52,248 nucleotides of DNA, taken from the NCBI GenBank assembly GCA_024508935.1, contig JANINW010000019.1:1-52248 (forward strand), in the 5' to 3' direction. Source of the stretch: Flavipsychrobacter sp. (GTDB taxonomy: Bacteria; Bacteroidota; Bacteroidia; Chitinophagales; Chitinophagaceae). Positions 1 to 8,796 of this stretch are shown piece by piece; the stretch's first letter is position 1, and every line of letters begins with the position of its first letter. The translations under genes and the position numbers were made by a program. The notes beneath the pieces were generated by a model. The model saw only the letters and a list, made by a program, of their open reading frames with translations. It was not told the DNA's origin and made no database searches.

Positions 1-2
1 CT

Positions 3-1253
3 ACCAATGGTGATACACACCTGGGTGGTGATGACTTCGATAAAGTGATCATGGACTGGCTGGCAGACGAATTTAAGAAAGACGAAGCCATAGACCTGCA
101 CAAAGATCCGATGGCATGGCAGCGCCTGAAAGAAGCTGCTGAAAAAGCTAAAATAGAACTGTCTTCTTCACAGGAAACAGAGATCAACCTGCCTTATATA
201 ACAGCGGTAGACGGTGTGCCTAAACACCTGGTACGTAAACTGTCTCGCGCTAAGTTTGAACAGCTGAGCGACAGCCTGGTAGAGCGTACGCTGGAACCAT
301 GCCGCAAAGCCCTGAAAGACGCAGGTATGAACCCTGGTGATATTGATGAAGTGATACTGGTAGGTGGTAGTACACGTATTCCTAAAGTACAGGAAGTAGT
401 AGAAAAATTCTTTGGTAAAAAACCAAACCGCAGTGTAAACCCGGATGAAGTGGTAGCTATTGGTGCTGCTATACAGGGTGGTGTACTTACCGGCGATGTA
501 AAAGATGTACTGCTGCTGGACGTTACCCCGCTGAGCCTGGGTATTGAAACTATGGGTGGTGTAATGACACGCCTGATAGAATCAAACACAACTATCCCTA
601 CTAAGAAGAGTGAGGTATTCTCTACAGCCAGCGACAACCAGCCAAGTGTTGAGATCAACGTACTGCAAGGTGAACGCCCGATGGCTAAAGACAATAAAAC
701 ACTGGGACGTTTCATACTGGATGGCATTCCGCCGGCACCACGTGGCGTACCGCAGGTAGAAGTAATCTTCGATATAGATGCGAACGGTATACTGCATGTA
801 ACGGCTAAGGATAAAGGCACCGGTAAACAGCAAAATATCCGTATCGAAGCAGGTAGCGGCCTTAGCAAGGAAGAGATAGAAAAAATGAAGAATGAAGCTA
901 AAGCCAATGAGGAAGCAGATAAGGAAGTGCGTGAGCGCGTTGAAAAGCTGAACATGGCAGATGGCTTGGTATTCAATTCAGAAAAGCAGCTGAAAGAATA
1001 TGGTGATAAGATACCTGCAGACCAGAAAACAGCGATAGAAGCTGCAGTTGCAAAACTGAAAGAAGCACATAAAGCTGAAGACCTGGGTGCTATAGATACT
1101 GCAATGGAAGAACTGAACACTGCATGGCAGGCAGCCAGCCAGCATATATACAGTGCTCAGCAAGAGCAGGGTGCAGCAGGCGGGCAGCAAGAGCAACATG
1201 CCGGAGGTAATGACGGTAATGTAGCTGATGCAGAATACGAAGAAGTAAAATAA
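3..1253 (+). CDS. dnaK: Chaperone DnaK (Hsp70), C-terminal two thirds
   Basis: Cytosolic ATP-dependent Hsp70 chaperone that binds exposed hydrophobic peptides with DnaJ and GrpE. The 5' end lies outside the window; the frame is open from base 3 and begins inside the ATPase domain at [14 protein letters not shown]. Visible next are the ATPase motifs [13 protein letters not shown] and [15 protein letters not shown], the interdomain linker [15 protein letters not shown], the substrate-binding beta domain, and a helical lid ending in a Gly/Gln-rich tail with the classic terminal acidic motif EYEEVK. The intact C-terminal signature separates this general DnaK from the HscA paralogue at 23921. A strong terminator follows the stop. 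Identity is very secure; only the N-terminal part is missing. Confidence 0.97.
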   Translation, partial: TNGDTHLGGDDFDKVIMDWLADEFKKDEAIDLHKDPMAWQRLKEAAEKAKIELSSSQETEINLPYITAVDGVPKHLVRKLSRAKFEQLSDSLVERTLEPCRKALKDAGMNPGDIDEVILVGGSTRIPKVQEVVEKFFGKKPNRSVNPDEVVAIGAAIQGGVLTGDVKDVLLLDVTPLSLGIETMGGVMTRLIESNTTIPTKKSEVFSTASDNQPSVEINVLQGERPMAKDNKTLGRFILDGIPPAPRGVPQVEVIFDIDANGILHVTAKDKGTGKQQNIRIEAGSGLSKEEIEKMKNEAKANEEADKEVRERVEKLNMADGLVFNSEKQLKEYGDKIPADQKTAIEAAVAKLKEAHKAEDLGAIDTAMEELNTAWQAASQHIYSAQQEQGAAGGQQEQHAGGNDGNVADAEYEEVK

Positions 1254-1272
1254 GATAGAGTTAGTAGATAGC

Positions 1273-1300
1273 AAGAGGCCGGTTTTCCGGCCTCTTTATT
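1273..1300 (+). terminator. Rho-independent terminator of dnaK
   Basis: A perfect 10-bp stem AAGAGGCCGG/CCGGCCTCTT with a TTTT loop starts 20 bases after the dnaK stop and runs into TTATTTTTG. It separates dnaK from the next gene. Confidence 0.9.
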
Positions 1301-1325
1301 TTTGCAGGTAATATAATGCGCATTC

Positions 1326-2015
1326 ATGCGTTTACAAGGTATGCGGAATCTATGTGCATTGATCTTATGGTTCATGTCCGGTGTTGCGAAAGCCCAATCG
1401 CTGGATGGGTATGCGGGTGTGGGCATTAGCTATGATGGCTTTATAGCGGATAAATCCGTTACAAAACTGCATCCGCAGCAGCCATGGCTGATAAGTCCGC
1501 AGGTGGCTGTAGGACTGCGTTACCATACCAACCAGGATTTTAATTTGATGCTGGATGCGGCATTAGGTACCTCACGTATTAACCTGCCTGCACCGGGTAA
1601 TGAAAAGGTAGACTATAACCAGGTGCGTGCCCTTATTACCATAGGCAGTGGTTTATATATACCTGTTGTAAACAATCAGTCGGTAATGCCTTTTGTACAA
1701 TTGGGTACCGGCTTTTTCGATTTTAAAAGTATACGTGCCCGCAATACAGACTACGCTTATAGCCCGGTGGATTACAATACCAAGCATTGGGTAGTAGTAT
1801 TTGGTGCCGGTGTAGAGTATGCTTTTCGTATGGGCTTACCTTCTTCGGTTAACCTAAGGGTATTATACACCCCGTTAAATATATTTCCGGAGCCTGTAAG
1901 CTATTATATGCGGGTAAATGGCCAAAGGAACGAATACAAACTGCAGGGTAAGCTATTGCAATGCCAGCTGACCTACCAGGTGCACCTGCCCATAGCAAAA
2001 TGGGACAGAGAATAG
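1326..2015 (+). CDS. Small outer-membrane beta-barrel protein, function unknown
   Basis: A 229-residue protein with an N-terminal signal peptide (hydrophobic core CALILWFMSGVAKA, probable cleavage before QSLDGY). Alternating hydrophobic/aromatic strands typical of an 8-stranded porin-like barrel follow: glycine-rich turns, VGISYDG near the start, VFGAGVEYAFRMG about two thirds along, and a final strand CQLTYQVHLP. An internal ATG at 1341 (MRNLCAL) gives a more conventional signal peptide and may be the true start. The 3' end abuts the convergent DinB-family gene with no gap. It resembles the broad outer membrane beta-barrel class in Bacteroidota. No ligand or partner can be deduced. Confidence 0.75.
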   Translation: MRLQGMRNLCALILWFMSGVAKAQSLDGYAGVGISYDGFIADKSVTKLHPQQPWLISPQVAVGLRYHTNQDFNLMLDAALGTSRINLPAPGNEKVDYNQVRALITIGSGLYIPVVNNQSVMPFVQLGTGFFDFKSIRARNTDYAYSPVDYNTKHWVVVFGAGVEYAFRMGLPSSVNLRVLYTPLNIFPEPVSYYMRVNGQRNEYKLQGKLLQCQLTYQVHLPIAKWDRE

Positions 2016-2504
2016 TTAGCCCTGGAAGAAACTGCTGAAATCGGTACCCGGTATTTTATTTATACCTGCCTGCCTGAGCATGGTAACCAGCTGCCCCCTG
2101 TGGTAAGTGTTATGATTGAATACATGGTGTAATACCTGCCACACTTGTAATTTAAAAGGCTGTTTCTTCCTGTAATACTGTATCACGTGTTGCAGGGCCT
2201 TGTCGTCAAATTGCGCGTTAATAAATTCAAGCAGGTCTTTACTTGCCTGTTGCCATTGGGTACAGGCAATATTGAAAGGTTTATCCAGTTCATCGCCTAT
2301 CCATACAGGCTGTTCGGCCAGTTGCAGGCGCTGCAGCCATATATATTCTGCTCCCAGGCAGTGCAGCACGGTCTTGCGGATGGTATTAAAACTGCTGTTG
2401 ATATCCATATCCAGCTGCGCAGGCGATAATTTTAGTAAAGTATCTATCATCCTGTTATTGGCCCACACATTATAATTAGCGTATTGTAGTAAACTCTCTT
2501 TCAT
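2016..2504 (-). CDS. DinB/YfiT-like metal-binding protein
   Basis: A 162-residue all-helical protein of the DinB superfamily. It begins with the family hallmark LLQYANYNVWANNRMIDTL, followed by a histidine in VLHCLGAEYIWLQRL (about residue 49) and a C-terminal HVFNHNTYHRGQLVTMLRQAG. The His near residue 49 and the two His of HNTYHRGQ match the usual three-His metal site. Family members include thiol-dependent transferases and stress-induced proteins; nothing here fixes a substrate. Convergent with the barrel gene at 1326 (stop codons adjacent) and divergent from the PLP enzyme at 2546. Confidence 0.85.
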   Translation of the reverse strand: MKESLLQYANYNVWANNRMIDTLLKLSPAQLDMDINSSFNTIRKTVLHCLGAEYIWLQRLQLAEQPVWIGDELDKPFNIACTQWQQASKDLLEFINAQFDDKALQHVIQYYRKKQPFKLQVWQVLHHVFNHNTYHRGQLVTMLRQAGINKIPGTDFSSFFQG

Positions 2505-2513
2505 GCAATACTG

Positions 2514-2522
2514 TAACTTTGC
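2514..2522 (+). promoter_or_regulatory. -7 promoter box upstream of the PLP enzyme gene
   Basis: TAACTTTGC fits the Bacteroidota -7 element TAnnTTTG and lies 24 bases before the ATG at 2546. No clear -33 TTG sits at the usual distance, so the call rests on the -7 box and position. Confidence 0.55.
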
Positions 2523-2545
2523 AGCGAAATTAATAAGTCCCGGGA

Positions 2546-3772
2546 ATGTCGGCAGATAAAAAATCTTTAGGCTTTGACAGTGTATGTATACACGGCGGCC
2601 ACAAAGCGGAAAGTAACCGCGCGCACCTTACGCCTATCTATGCAACCAGCACCTATACCTTCGATAGTGCAGAACAAGCAATAGCCGTATTCAAAAACGA
2701 AGAACCGGGATATATATACGGGCGTTTCGGCAATCCTACTATCAACGAGGCTGAAGAAAAAATAGCCTTACTGGAAGCTTACGGATTACAGGATAATAAC
2801 GGCGCACCTTTAAAACTGAAAGCAATACTTCATGCATCGGGTATGGCGGCTATTACTACTATGCTGCTCAGCAACCTGAAAGCAGGAGATAAAATAATCA
2901 CGCACCAATCCTTGTACGGTGGTACACAGGAGATGATAGACAAGATATTGCCTAACCTGGGTATTGAAGTCATCATTGTCGATTTTCATGAACTGAATAA
3001 CGTTGCATCGGTCTTGAATACTGAAAAGGGTATTAAGATGATGTATATAGAAACCCCTGCTAACCCTACGCTGCAATGCGTAGATATGGCAGCATTGGTA
3101 AAGCTGGGCAAACAGCATGGGTTAATAATTTGCGCGGATAATACATTTGCTACACCTTACCTGCAGCAGCCATTCAAATATGGGGTTGATTTCGTGATGC
3201 ACTCAACTACAAAATTTCTGAATGGACACGGTACGGCTGTAGGTGGTATCCTTATAGGCAGCGACCTGGAAAAGATGAATGGTATCGTAACTAAAACGCA
3301 CCGCCTGCTGGGTGGGAATAGCAATGCTTTCGAAGCTTTCCTGCTCAATAATGGCCTGCGCACTTTCAGCATTCGCATGGAGCGCCATTGCAGCAATGCT
3401 GAGAAGGTGGCAGCCTTCCTGGAAGCACATCCTGCAGTAGAAAGGGTTAATTATCTTGGCCTTGCCTCTCACCCCGATCATGCTACCGCTATGAAGCAAA
3501 TGAAACATGCAGGTGCTATGCTGAGCTTTGAACTGAAAGGTGGTTTTGACGCAGGTGTTAAGTTCATTGATAAATTAAAGCTTTGTATCAGTGCGGTATC
3601 ACTCGGTACCTGCGATACACTTATATCGCACCCGGCTTCTACCACGCATGTTGGTGTAAAAAGAGAAGATAGGATCAAATTCGGAATCACAGATGGCCTG
3701 ATACGTATGAGTGTTGGAATTGAAACAGTGGACGATATAATTGACGATTTGTCCCAGGCACTTCAATCATAA
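2546..3772 (+). CDS. Trans-sulfuration family PLP enzyme (methionine gamma-lyase / cystathionine gamma-synthase type)
   Basis: A 408-residue cytosolic enzyme of the Cys/Met metabolism PLP family. Diagnostic pieces in order: TPIYATSTYTFDSAEQA, the phosphate/aromatic region GYIYGRFGNPTINEAEEKIA, ASGMAAI, YIETPANPTLQCVDM, the cofactor aspartate in IICADNTFATPYLQ, and the PLP lysine in MHSTTKFLNGHG (about residue 218). The C-terminal half carries SLGTCDTLISHPASTTH. Length is normal. The family includes methionine gamma-lyase, cystathionine gamma-lyase and synthase, and O-acetylhomoserine sulfhydrylase. These cannot be separated reliably by eye, and no met or cys operon surrounds the gene. The thiolase gene follows after 30 bases, so co-transcription is possible. 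Confidence 0.92.
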   Translation: MSADKKSLGFDSVCIHGGHKAESNRAHLTPIYATSTYTFDSAEQAIAVFKNEEPGYIYGRFGNPTINEAEEKIALLEAYGLQDNNGAPLKLKAILHASGMAAITTMLLSNLKAGDKIITHQSLYGGTQEMIDKILPNLGIEVIIVDFHELNNVASVLNTEKGIKMMYIETPANPTLQCVDMAALVKLGKQHGLIICADNTFATPYLQQPFKYGVDFVMHSTTKFLNGHGTAVGGILIGSDLEKMNGIVTKTHRLLGGNSNAFEAFLLNNGLRTFSIRMERHCSNAEKVAAFLEAHPAVERVNYLGLASHPDHATAMKQMKHAGAMLSFELKGGFDAGVKFIDKLKLCISAVSLGTCDTLISHPASTTHVGVKREDRIKFGITDGLIRMSVGIETVDDIIDDLSQALQS

Positions 3773-3802
3773 ATCATAAAATCTAAAATTATCAAATAGA
3801 AA

Positions 3803-5002
3803 ATGAAGACTGTTTATATAGTAGATGCTATCCGCACCCCTGTTGGCAAATATGGAGGAAGTTTAAGCACAGTACGACCCGACGATCTTTTAGCACATGT
3901 TATCAAAACCCTTATAAAGCGTAATCCTTCTATTGATGTAAATGAGATAGAAGATGTAATAGCCGGTGCTGCCAACCAGGCGGGCGAAGATAACCGCAAC
4001 GTGGCCCGTATGGCTGCTTTGCTGGCGGGCCTTCCGGTAGCAGTAGGCGGTAATACAGTGAACCGTTTGTGTGCATCGGGCCTGCAATCTATAATGGATG
4101 CCTCGCGTGCTATTATGTGCGGTGACGGTGAGATATACATTGCCGGCGGTGTAGAGAGTATGACGCGTGCGCCTTTTGTAATGGGCAAATCCGAGACTGC
4201 TTTCGGTCGTAGTGCAGAGATGTATGATACCACTATGGGCTGGCGTTTTGTAAATAAAAAATTCAATAAGGACAGCTACTATCCATATACTATGGGCGAG
4301 ACTGCAGAGAATGTGGCAGAACGTTATAAGGTAAGCCGCGAGGCACAGGATGCATTCGGCTTGCGCAGCCAGCAAAACTATGCCGCTGCTCATGCTGCCG
4401 GAAAATTCAAAGAGGAGATAGCGCCTATAACAATAGACCTGGGTAAGGGTAAAACAATGTTATTTGATACCGACGAGCATCCCCGCGAAACAACACTGGA
4501 AAAATTAGCTGCTTTGAAACCGGCTTTCAAAAAAGATGGTACGGTAACGGCGGGTAATTCAAGTGGTATCAATGATGGCGCCGCCGCTATGATACTGGCA
4601 TCGGAAGAGGCAGTGAAAAAATATAACCTGAAGCCGATAGCTAAAATAAAAAGTATGGCTATTGCCGGTGTAGACCCTGCCGTGATGGGTATAGGCCCAA
4701 TACCGGCTACACAAAAAGCCTTAAAGCGTGCCGGACTGGAAATAAAAGACCTGGACCTGGTAGAGCTGAACGAAGCCTTTGCTGCACAGGGCATACCTTG
4801 TATGCAGGAGCTTGGCCTTGACGAAAACAAGGTGAACGTGAATGGTGGTGCTATAGCTATAGGTCATCCTTTGGGCTGCAGTGGTACCCGTATCTCTACT
4901 ACATTGTTGTACGAACTGAAACGCCGTGGCAGTAAATATGGCCTCGCAACTATGTGCATAGGGGTTGGCCAGGGTGCAGCTATTATTTATGAAATGGTAT
5001 AA
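3803..5002 (+). CDS. Acetyl-CoA C-acyltransferase (thiolase)
   Basis: A 399-residue thiolase that cleaves or forms 3-ketoacyl-CoA in fatty-acid or aromatic-acid catabolism. It starts with [16 protein letters not shown]. The acyl-accepting cysteine is in [11 protein letters not shown] (about residue 90), the second motif is [17 protein letters not shown] with the catalytic histidine, and the final catalytic cysteine is in [10 protein letters not shown], fitting CxGxGxG. The layout resembles PcaF/FadA-type degradative thiolases, but chain-length preference cannot be read. It sits between the PLP enzyme and the ACMSD-like decarboxylase. The short 31-base gap to the latter suggests one transcript and perhaps amino-acid or aromatic catabolism. 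Confidence 0.93.
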   Translation: MKTVYIVDAIRTPVGKYGGSLSTVRPDDLLAHVIKTLIKRNPSIDVNEIEDVIAGAANQAGEDNRNVARMAALLAGLPVAVGGNTVNRLCASGLQSIMDASRAIMCGDGEIYIAGGVESMTRAPFVMGKSETAFGRSAEMYDTTMGWRFVNKKFNKDSYYPYTMGETAENVAERYKVSREAQDAFGLRSQQNYAAAHAAGKFKEEIAPITIDLGKGKTMLFDTDEHPRETTLEKLAALKPAFKKDGTVTAGNSSGINDGAAAMILASEEAVKKYNLKPIAKIKSMAIAGVDPAVMGIGPIPATQKALKRAGLEIKDLDLVELNEAFAAQGIPCMQELGLDENKVNVNGGAIAIGHPLGCSGTRISTTLLYELKRRGSKYGLATMCIGVGQGAAIIYEMV

Positions 5003-5033
5003 TCATGCTGTTCTTAGTTTTGACTTTTAAATA

Positions 5034-6053
5034 TTGACTTTGAGAAAGATAGACATACACACGCATATTATGCCCGAGCATATACCCAACTGGTTTAAAA
5101 AGTTCGGGTACGGAGAGTTCATTCACCTGGAGCATCATAAGCCTTGCTGTGCGCGGATGATAAAAGGAGACAAAGTATTTCGCGAGGTAGAACAAAACTG
5201 CTGGGACCCTGAAGTGCGCACCAAGGAAATGGATATGACCAATGTGAGCGTACAGGTGCTGTCAACCATTCCTGTATTATTCAACTATTGGGCCAAGCCG
5301 GAACATGGGCTGGAAACAGCACGGTTCTTCAACGACCATATTGCCCAATGTGTAGATCATCATCCTGACAGGTTTATAGGAATAGGTACAGTGCCTTTGC
5401 AGGATATGGATCTGTCTATTAAAGAGATGGAGCGTTGTGTTACTGAACTGCGTATGCCGGGTTTGGAAATTGGCTCGAATATTAATAATAAGAACCTGAG
5501 CGACCCTTATTTCGACCCATTCTGGAAGGCAGCAGAAGAACTGGGCTGTTGTTTGTTCGTGCATCCGTGGGAGATGATGGGAGAGAACGATATGACCAAA
5601 TACTGGCTGCCGTGGCTGGTGGGTATGCCTGCCGAAACAGCGCGTGCCATTGCCTCAATGATATTTGGCGGCGTATTTGAGCGCTTTCCTAAACTGCGCG
5701 TGGCTTTTGCGCATGGCGGAGGTAGTTTCCCGTTCACAATAGGTCGTATAGAGCACGGCTTTAACGTACGCCCCGACCTTTGCGCTATTGACAATAATGT
5801 GAATCCGCGCGAATATCTCGGGAAATTCTGGATAGATGCATTGGTGCATGACCCTAAAGCATTGCGGTATATTGTAGATGTAATGGGCAATGAAAAAATA
5901 TGCATGGGCAGTGATTATCCTTTCCCGCTGGGTGAACATCATCCGGGTAAGCTTATTGAAAGTATGGAAGATTTTTCTGCATCACTTACTGAGCAGCTAT
6001 TGTATAAAAATGCGCTCGACTGGATGAACATCAAAGAAGACCGCTTTAAATAG
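5034..6053 (+). CDS. Amidohydrolase, probable aminocarboxymuconate-semialdehyde decarboxylase
   Basis: A 339-residue metal-dependent decarboxylase of the ACMSD branch of the amidohydrolase family. Metal ligands are visible in the N-terminal KIDIHTHIMPEH, in CCLFVHPWEMMG (mid-protein His), in VAFAHGGGSFPFTIGRIEHG, and the late aspartate in KICMGSDYPFPLG. ACMSD removes a carboxylate from 2-amino-3-carboxymuconate semialdehyde in tryptophan/kynurenine or 2-nitrobenzoate degradation; related 2,3-dihydroxybenzoate or orotate-type decarboxylases remain possible. No ATG precedes IDIHTH, so the start is TTG, either 5034 or more likely 5040 (RKIDIHTH). The kynurenine pathway partners are not in the window. 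A branched hairpin follows the stop. Confidence 0.85.
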   Translation: MTLRKIDIHTHIMPEHIPNWFKKFGYGEFIHLEHHKPCCARMIKGDKVFREVEQNCWDPEVRTKEMDMTNVSVQVLSTIPVLFNYWAKPEHGLETARFFNDHIAQCVDHHPDRFIGIGTVPLQDMDLSIKEMERCVTELRMPGLEIGSNINNKNLSDPYFDPFWKAAEELGCCLFVHPWEMMGENDMTKYWLPWLVGMPAETARAIASMIFGGVFERFPKLRVAFAHGGGSFPFTIGRIEHGFNVRPDLCAIDNNVNPREYLGKFWIDALVHDPKALRYIVDVMGNEKICMGSDYPFPLGEHHPGKLIESMEDFSASLTEQLLYKNALDWMNIKEDRFK

Positions 6054-6060
6054 AAGAGCA

Positions 6061-6113
6061 AAAAGAACCCTCTGCCTGTAGCTTGCAGGATATGTGACAG
6101 AGGGGTTCTTGCT
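6061..6113. terminator. Terminator-like stem between convergent genes
   Basis: AAGAACCCTCTG (6063-6074) pairs with CAGAGGGGTTCTT (6098-6110) with one bulged G; a smaller CCTG/CAGG hairpin sits inside. It lies between the convergent ACMSD-like gene and the barrel gene ending at 6166, so it may stop transcription from both sides. Confidence 0.6.
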
Positions 6114-6165
6114 TCAACTGTAAGACTACAGTCCTTTTGGATTTACGTATGAAAAAGTACTAAGG

Positions 6166-8622
6166 TTAAGCGCCGCCGCTATTCGCGCGGCGTTTTTCTT
6201 CTTCTGCACCACCGCTGCGACGGCGCATAGGCGCTACGGTTCTTTTGCCGAACCGGTAAGTAAATGATATAGATGCCTGCCTTGTATCACGTACCGCAAC
6301 AAAATCTTCCTGGTAACCTGTGTAAGTAGATGTAGCCCTTGGATATCCTTTCCAGAATATATCCTGGATATTAGCTTTGATAGTTGCCCTTTTATTAAAC
6401 AGGTTTTTCTGTATGCCTGCATTCAGCATCCAGTTGGGTTTTACATCCATAAAGCCATATTGCTGCCTGGCCTGGTACCAGAAACCGAGTTCGCAGGAGA
6501 AATCTTTTGGCAGCAGGAAGGTGTTGTTCGTATTCAGATCGAAGGTTGGTTTGCCCGCATTGATATTGGTATTGGCAATATTGCCTTCGTAGCGCGAATA
6601 GTAAATATTGAAATTGGTCACATTGCTCCACCATTTGGTTATCTGGAAAGGGTAAGAACCATTAATGCCGTAGAAAGTCATGCGTTTCAGGTTTTTATTG
6701 GTTTGCACGGTTACGGAATCTTCATTATCGCTGGGCTGTATCACTTCTATAATTATGTTGCTGGTAGTTGCGTAAGTTAGCGTGGTTATGAAACGTTGTT
6801 TGAAGGTGTGCGACAATTCAATATTGTAGGAGAACGCCGGGCTCAGGTAAGGATAGCCTTCCCGGTAAGTTGTTTTATCAATAAAATACTTGAAAGGGTT
6901 CAGTTGCTGGTAATTCGGCCTTTCAATACGCCTGCTAAGGGTTACGCCTATATCGTTCTTTGTGTCCAGGTGCCTTTGTACTGCAATGTTGGGAAATAGC
7001 TGTACATAGCTGGTGTCGTATTTTTGATTGAGGGTTATCTGTTCCCATGCAGCATTGGTGTTTTCCATACGCAAGCCAAGCTGCGTACTCCATTTCTTCC
7101 AGTCCTTACTGCCATTAAGGTAAGCAGCATTGATATTTTCATTGTATACAAAATGATTACTACGTTTGGCATCCAGCAGATATACCCCGCCCACCTGCTC
7201 GTAAAACAAAGGTTCGTTGTCGGCCGTTACATAGCTCGATTTAATACCCGCTTCAAATTTTGCATTGTTCTTTAAAGGGTTGGAATAGTCGGCCTTGAGC
7301 GAACGTACCTGTGTAATGCCGGTGAGATCACTTTTCAGCGAATAATCGGGCAGGTAATTGCTGCCATCGGGCGCGGTATAAACAGTTTTAAAGCTTTGAT
7401 TGCTTTGATTGCCAAATGCTGCATAGTCTGCATCTACAGTCAGTTCCCTGCCTGTTGTATCAAATGTATGTCGCAGGTTCAGGTTGGCAGCGTAGTTGTA
7501 ATATTTATTTACATGCCTGCCGGCAGTGTTGAAGTAATATAGTAATTCATCATTGGCGCCCAACGCTTTTGATGCATTATCGGTTTTAGGATTAAAACTG
7601 TTTGTAGCCATGCTGCCTGAAAATCCTATTGTCGTATTTTTTGAAAAATTGTAATCAGCACCTGCTGAGGCAATATGATTTTTAAAATCAAACAGTGCAT
7701 AATTGTCCTGGTCGTAGGTAAAAAGTTTTTTGCCGTAGTCTGCCTTACTTGTATCGAGAAACCGCCTGTTCAGTATCAGGTGGTTGAACCATAAACGGTA
7801 GGCATAATTATAGTTGGCATAAACATTGAATTTCTTATTGCGGTAATTCAGGTTGAAGCCTGCGCTATACTTGGGGTACACGCCTTGTGCATAAGAAGCA
7901 TTTACACTGCCGTTCATACCCAGGCGCTGATCTTTTTTGGTGCGTATATTGATGATGCCTGCTGTGCCGGCTGCATCATAGCGTGCACCCGGGTTGCTGA
8001 TGAGTTCTATTTTATCTATTGAGCTGGATGGCATGCTTTTCAGCATATTGGCAAGGTCTGTACCGGACATGGGCGTCAGTTTCCCATCCATCAGTACATT
8101 TACTCCCTGTTTGCCCTTCAGGCTAATATTGTCGTTCTGGTCTACTTTTACACCGGGAGAGCGCGAGAGTATATCCAGGGCAGAAGAACCTGCGCTTACT
8201 ATACTGTTCTCTACATTCACCACTATCTTGTCTGCTTGTACTTCTATAAAAGGTTTCTGCGCGCGTATGGCTACTTCCTTCAGCGTATTTTCTTTTGTTT
8301 TAAGGCTAATGGCCGGGAGGTCTATATTGCCATTGGCAATAGTTACTTTCTGCGCTGTATAGGTTTCATAGCCCAGCAGGTCTATCTTTAAAGTATAAGT
8401 GCCGTCCGGTATATTTTCTACATTGAATTCTCCTTTACCATTCGTAAGATCTGATTTTACCAGGGTTTTATTGTCCGGCATCAGCACCACTACATTTACA
8501 GCGGGCAATGGATTGTTTTCCTGGTCCGTTATCTTTCCTGTGATATTGCCGGGCCTGGCAAATGAATGGGTATAAGAAAATAATAGCGCCGCTAATAAAA
8601 CTTGTTTCATCCTGCAATTCAT
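6166..8622 (-). CDS. Outer-membrane beta-barrel protein with carboxypeptidase-regulatory and plug domains (paralogue 1)
   Basis: An 818-residue TonB-receptor-like protein. Order: signal peptide (MKQVLLAALLFSYTHSFA, preceded by an optional four-residue MNCR), an N-terminal beta-sandwich GNITGKITDQENNPLPAVNV to about residue 110, a plug domain with DKIVVNVENSIVSAGSSALD and LKGKQGVNVLMDG, SNPGARYDAAGTAGIINIRT, then a barrel of about 580 residues with many aromatic girdle positions. Closest in style to the outer membrane beta-barrel family found next to signalling genes, not to SusC: no SusD partner is present. After the last strand FTYRFGK there is an unusual basic/acidic tail rich in Arg, Glu and Gly. 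Two 17-bp inverted repeats lie upstream, in the region shared with the divergent sensor kinase. Confidence 0.88.
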   Translation of the reverse strand: MNCRMKQVLLAALLFSYTHSFARPGNITGKITDQENNPLPAVNVVVLMPDNKTLVKSDLTNGKGEFNVENIPDGTYTLKIDLLGYETYTAQKVTIANGNIDLPAISLKTKENTLKEVAIRAQKPFIEVQADKIVVNVENSIVSAGSSALDILSRSPGVKVDQNDNISLKGKQGVNVLMDGKLTPMSGTDLANMLKSMPSSSIDKIELISNPGARYDAAGTAGIINIRTKKDQRLGMNGSVNASYAQGVYPKYSAGFNLNYRNKKFNVYANYNYAYRLWFNHLILNRRFLDTSKADYGKKLFTYDQDNYALFDFKNHIASAGADYNFSKNTTIGFSGSMATNSFNPKTDNASKALGANDELLYYFNTAGRHVNKYYNYAANLNLRHTFDTTGRELTVDADYAAFGNQSNQSFKTVYTAPDGSNYLPDYSLKSDLTGITQVRSLKADYSNPLKNNAKFEAGIKSSYVTADNEPLFYEQVGGVYLLDAKRSNHFVYNENINAAYLNGSKDWKKWSTQLGLRMENTNAAWEQITLNQKYDTSYVQLFPNIAVQRHLDTKNDIGVTLSRRIERPNYQQLNPFKYFIDKTTYREGYPYLSPAFSYNIELSHTFKQRFITTLTYATTSNIIIEVIQPSDNEDSVTVQTNKNLKRMTFYGINGSYPFQITKWWSNVTNFNIYYSRYEGNIANTNINAGKPTFDLNTNNTFLLPKDFSCELGFWYQARQQYGFMDVKPNWMLNAGIQKNLFNKRATIKANIQDIFWKGYPRATSTYTGYQEDFVAVRDTRQASISFTYRFGKRTVAPMRRRSGGAEEEKRRANSGGA

Positions 8623-8671
8623 AGTTCCGGTTTTATAAGTTCAAATGTATTCCCGGCAATAATGCAACTTG

Positions 8672-8688
8672 TCACCCAAGGCGGGTGA
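8672..8688. promoter_or_regulatory. Operator-like inverted repeat, copy 1
   Basis: TCACCC-AAGGC-GGGTGA, a perfect 6-bp dyad with a 5-base spacer, in the intergenic region between the divergent barrel gene (starting at 8622) and sensor kinase (starting at 8797). The same 6-5-6 geometry recurs at 8705, 11811 and 16996. Confidence 0.7.
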
Positions 8689-8704
8689 TTTGAAAAAAAC
8701 AGCA

Positions 8705-8721
8705 TCACCCGAAAGGCGTGA
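8705..8721. promoter_or_regulatory. Operator-like inverted repeat, copy 2
   Basis: TCACCC-GAAAG-GCGTGA, the same geometry as copy 1 with one mismatch. The centre is 33 bases from copy 1, roughly three helical turns, so dimers on both would lie on the same DNA face. Confidence 0.65.
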
Positions 8722-8796
8722 TTTATCCTTATTCGATCACCGGAAGTGATATTGAAAACATAAATGACGTGAATGATATAACTTCACATTATTATC

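Noticed and set aside
194-1120. A 308-codon open frame antisense to dnaK
   Set aside because: The Ser-rich composition is that of a complement of a conserved gene; dnaK on the plus strand is certain.
8737-8749. A third operator copy, TCACCGGAAGTGA
   Set aside because: Half-sites are shorter and the spacing differs from the other copies, so I did not count it.
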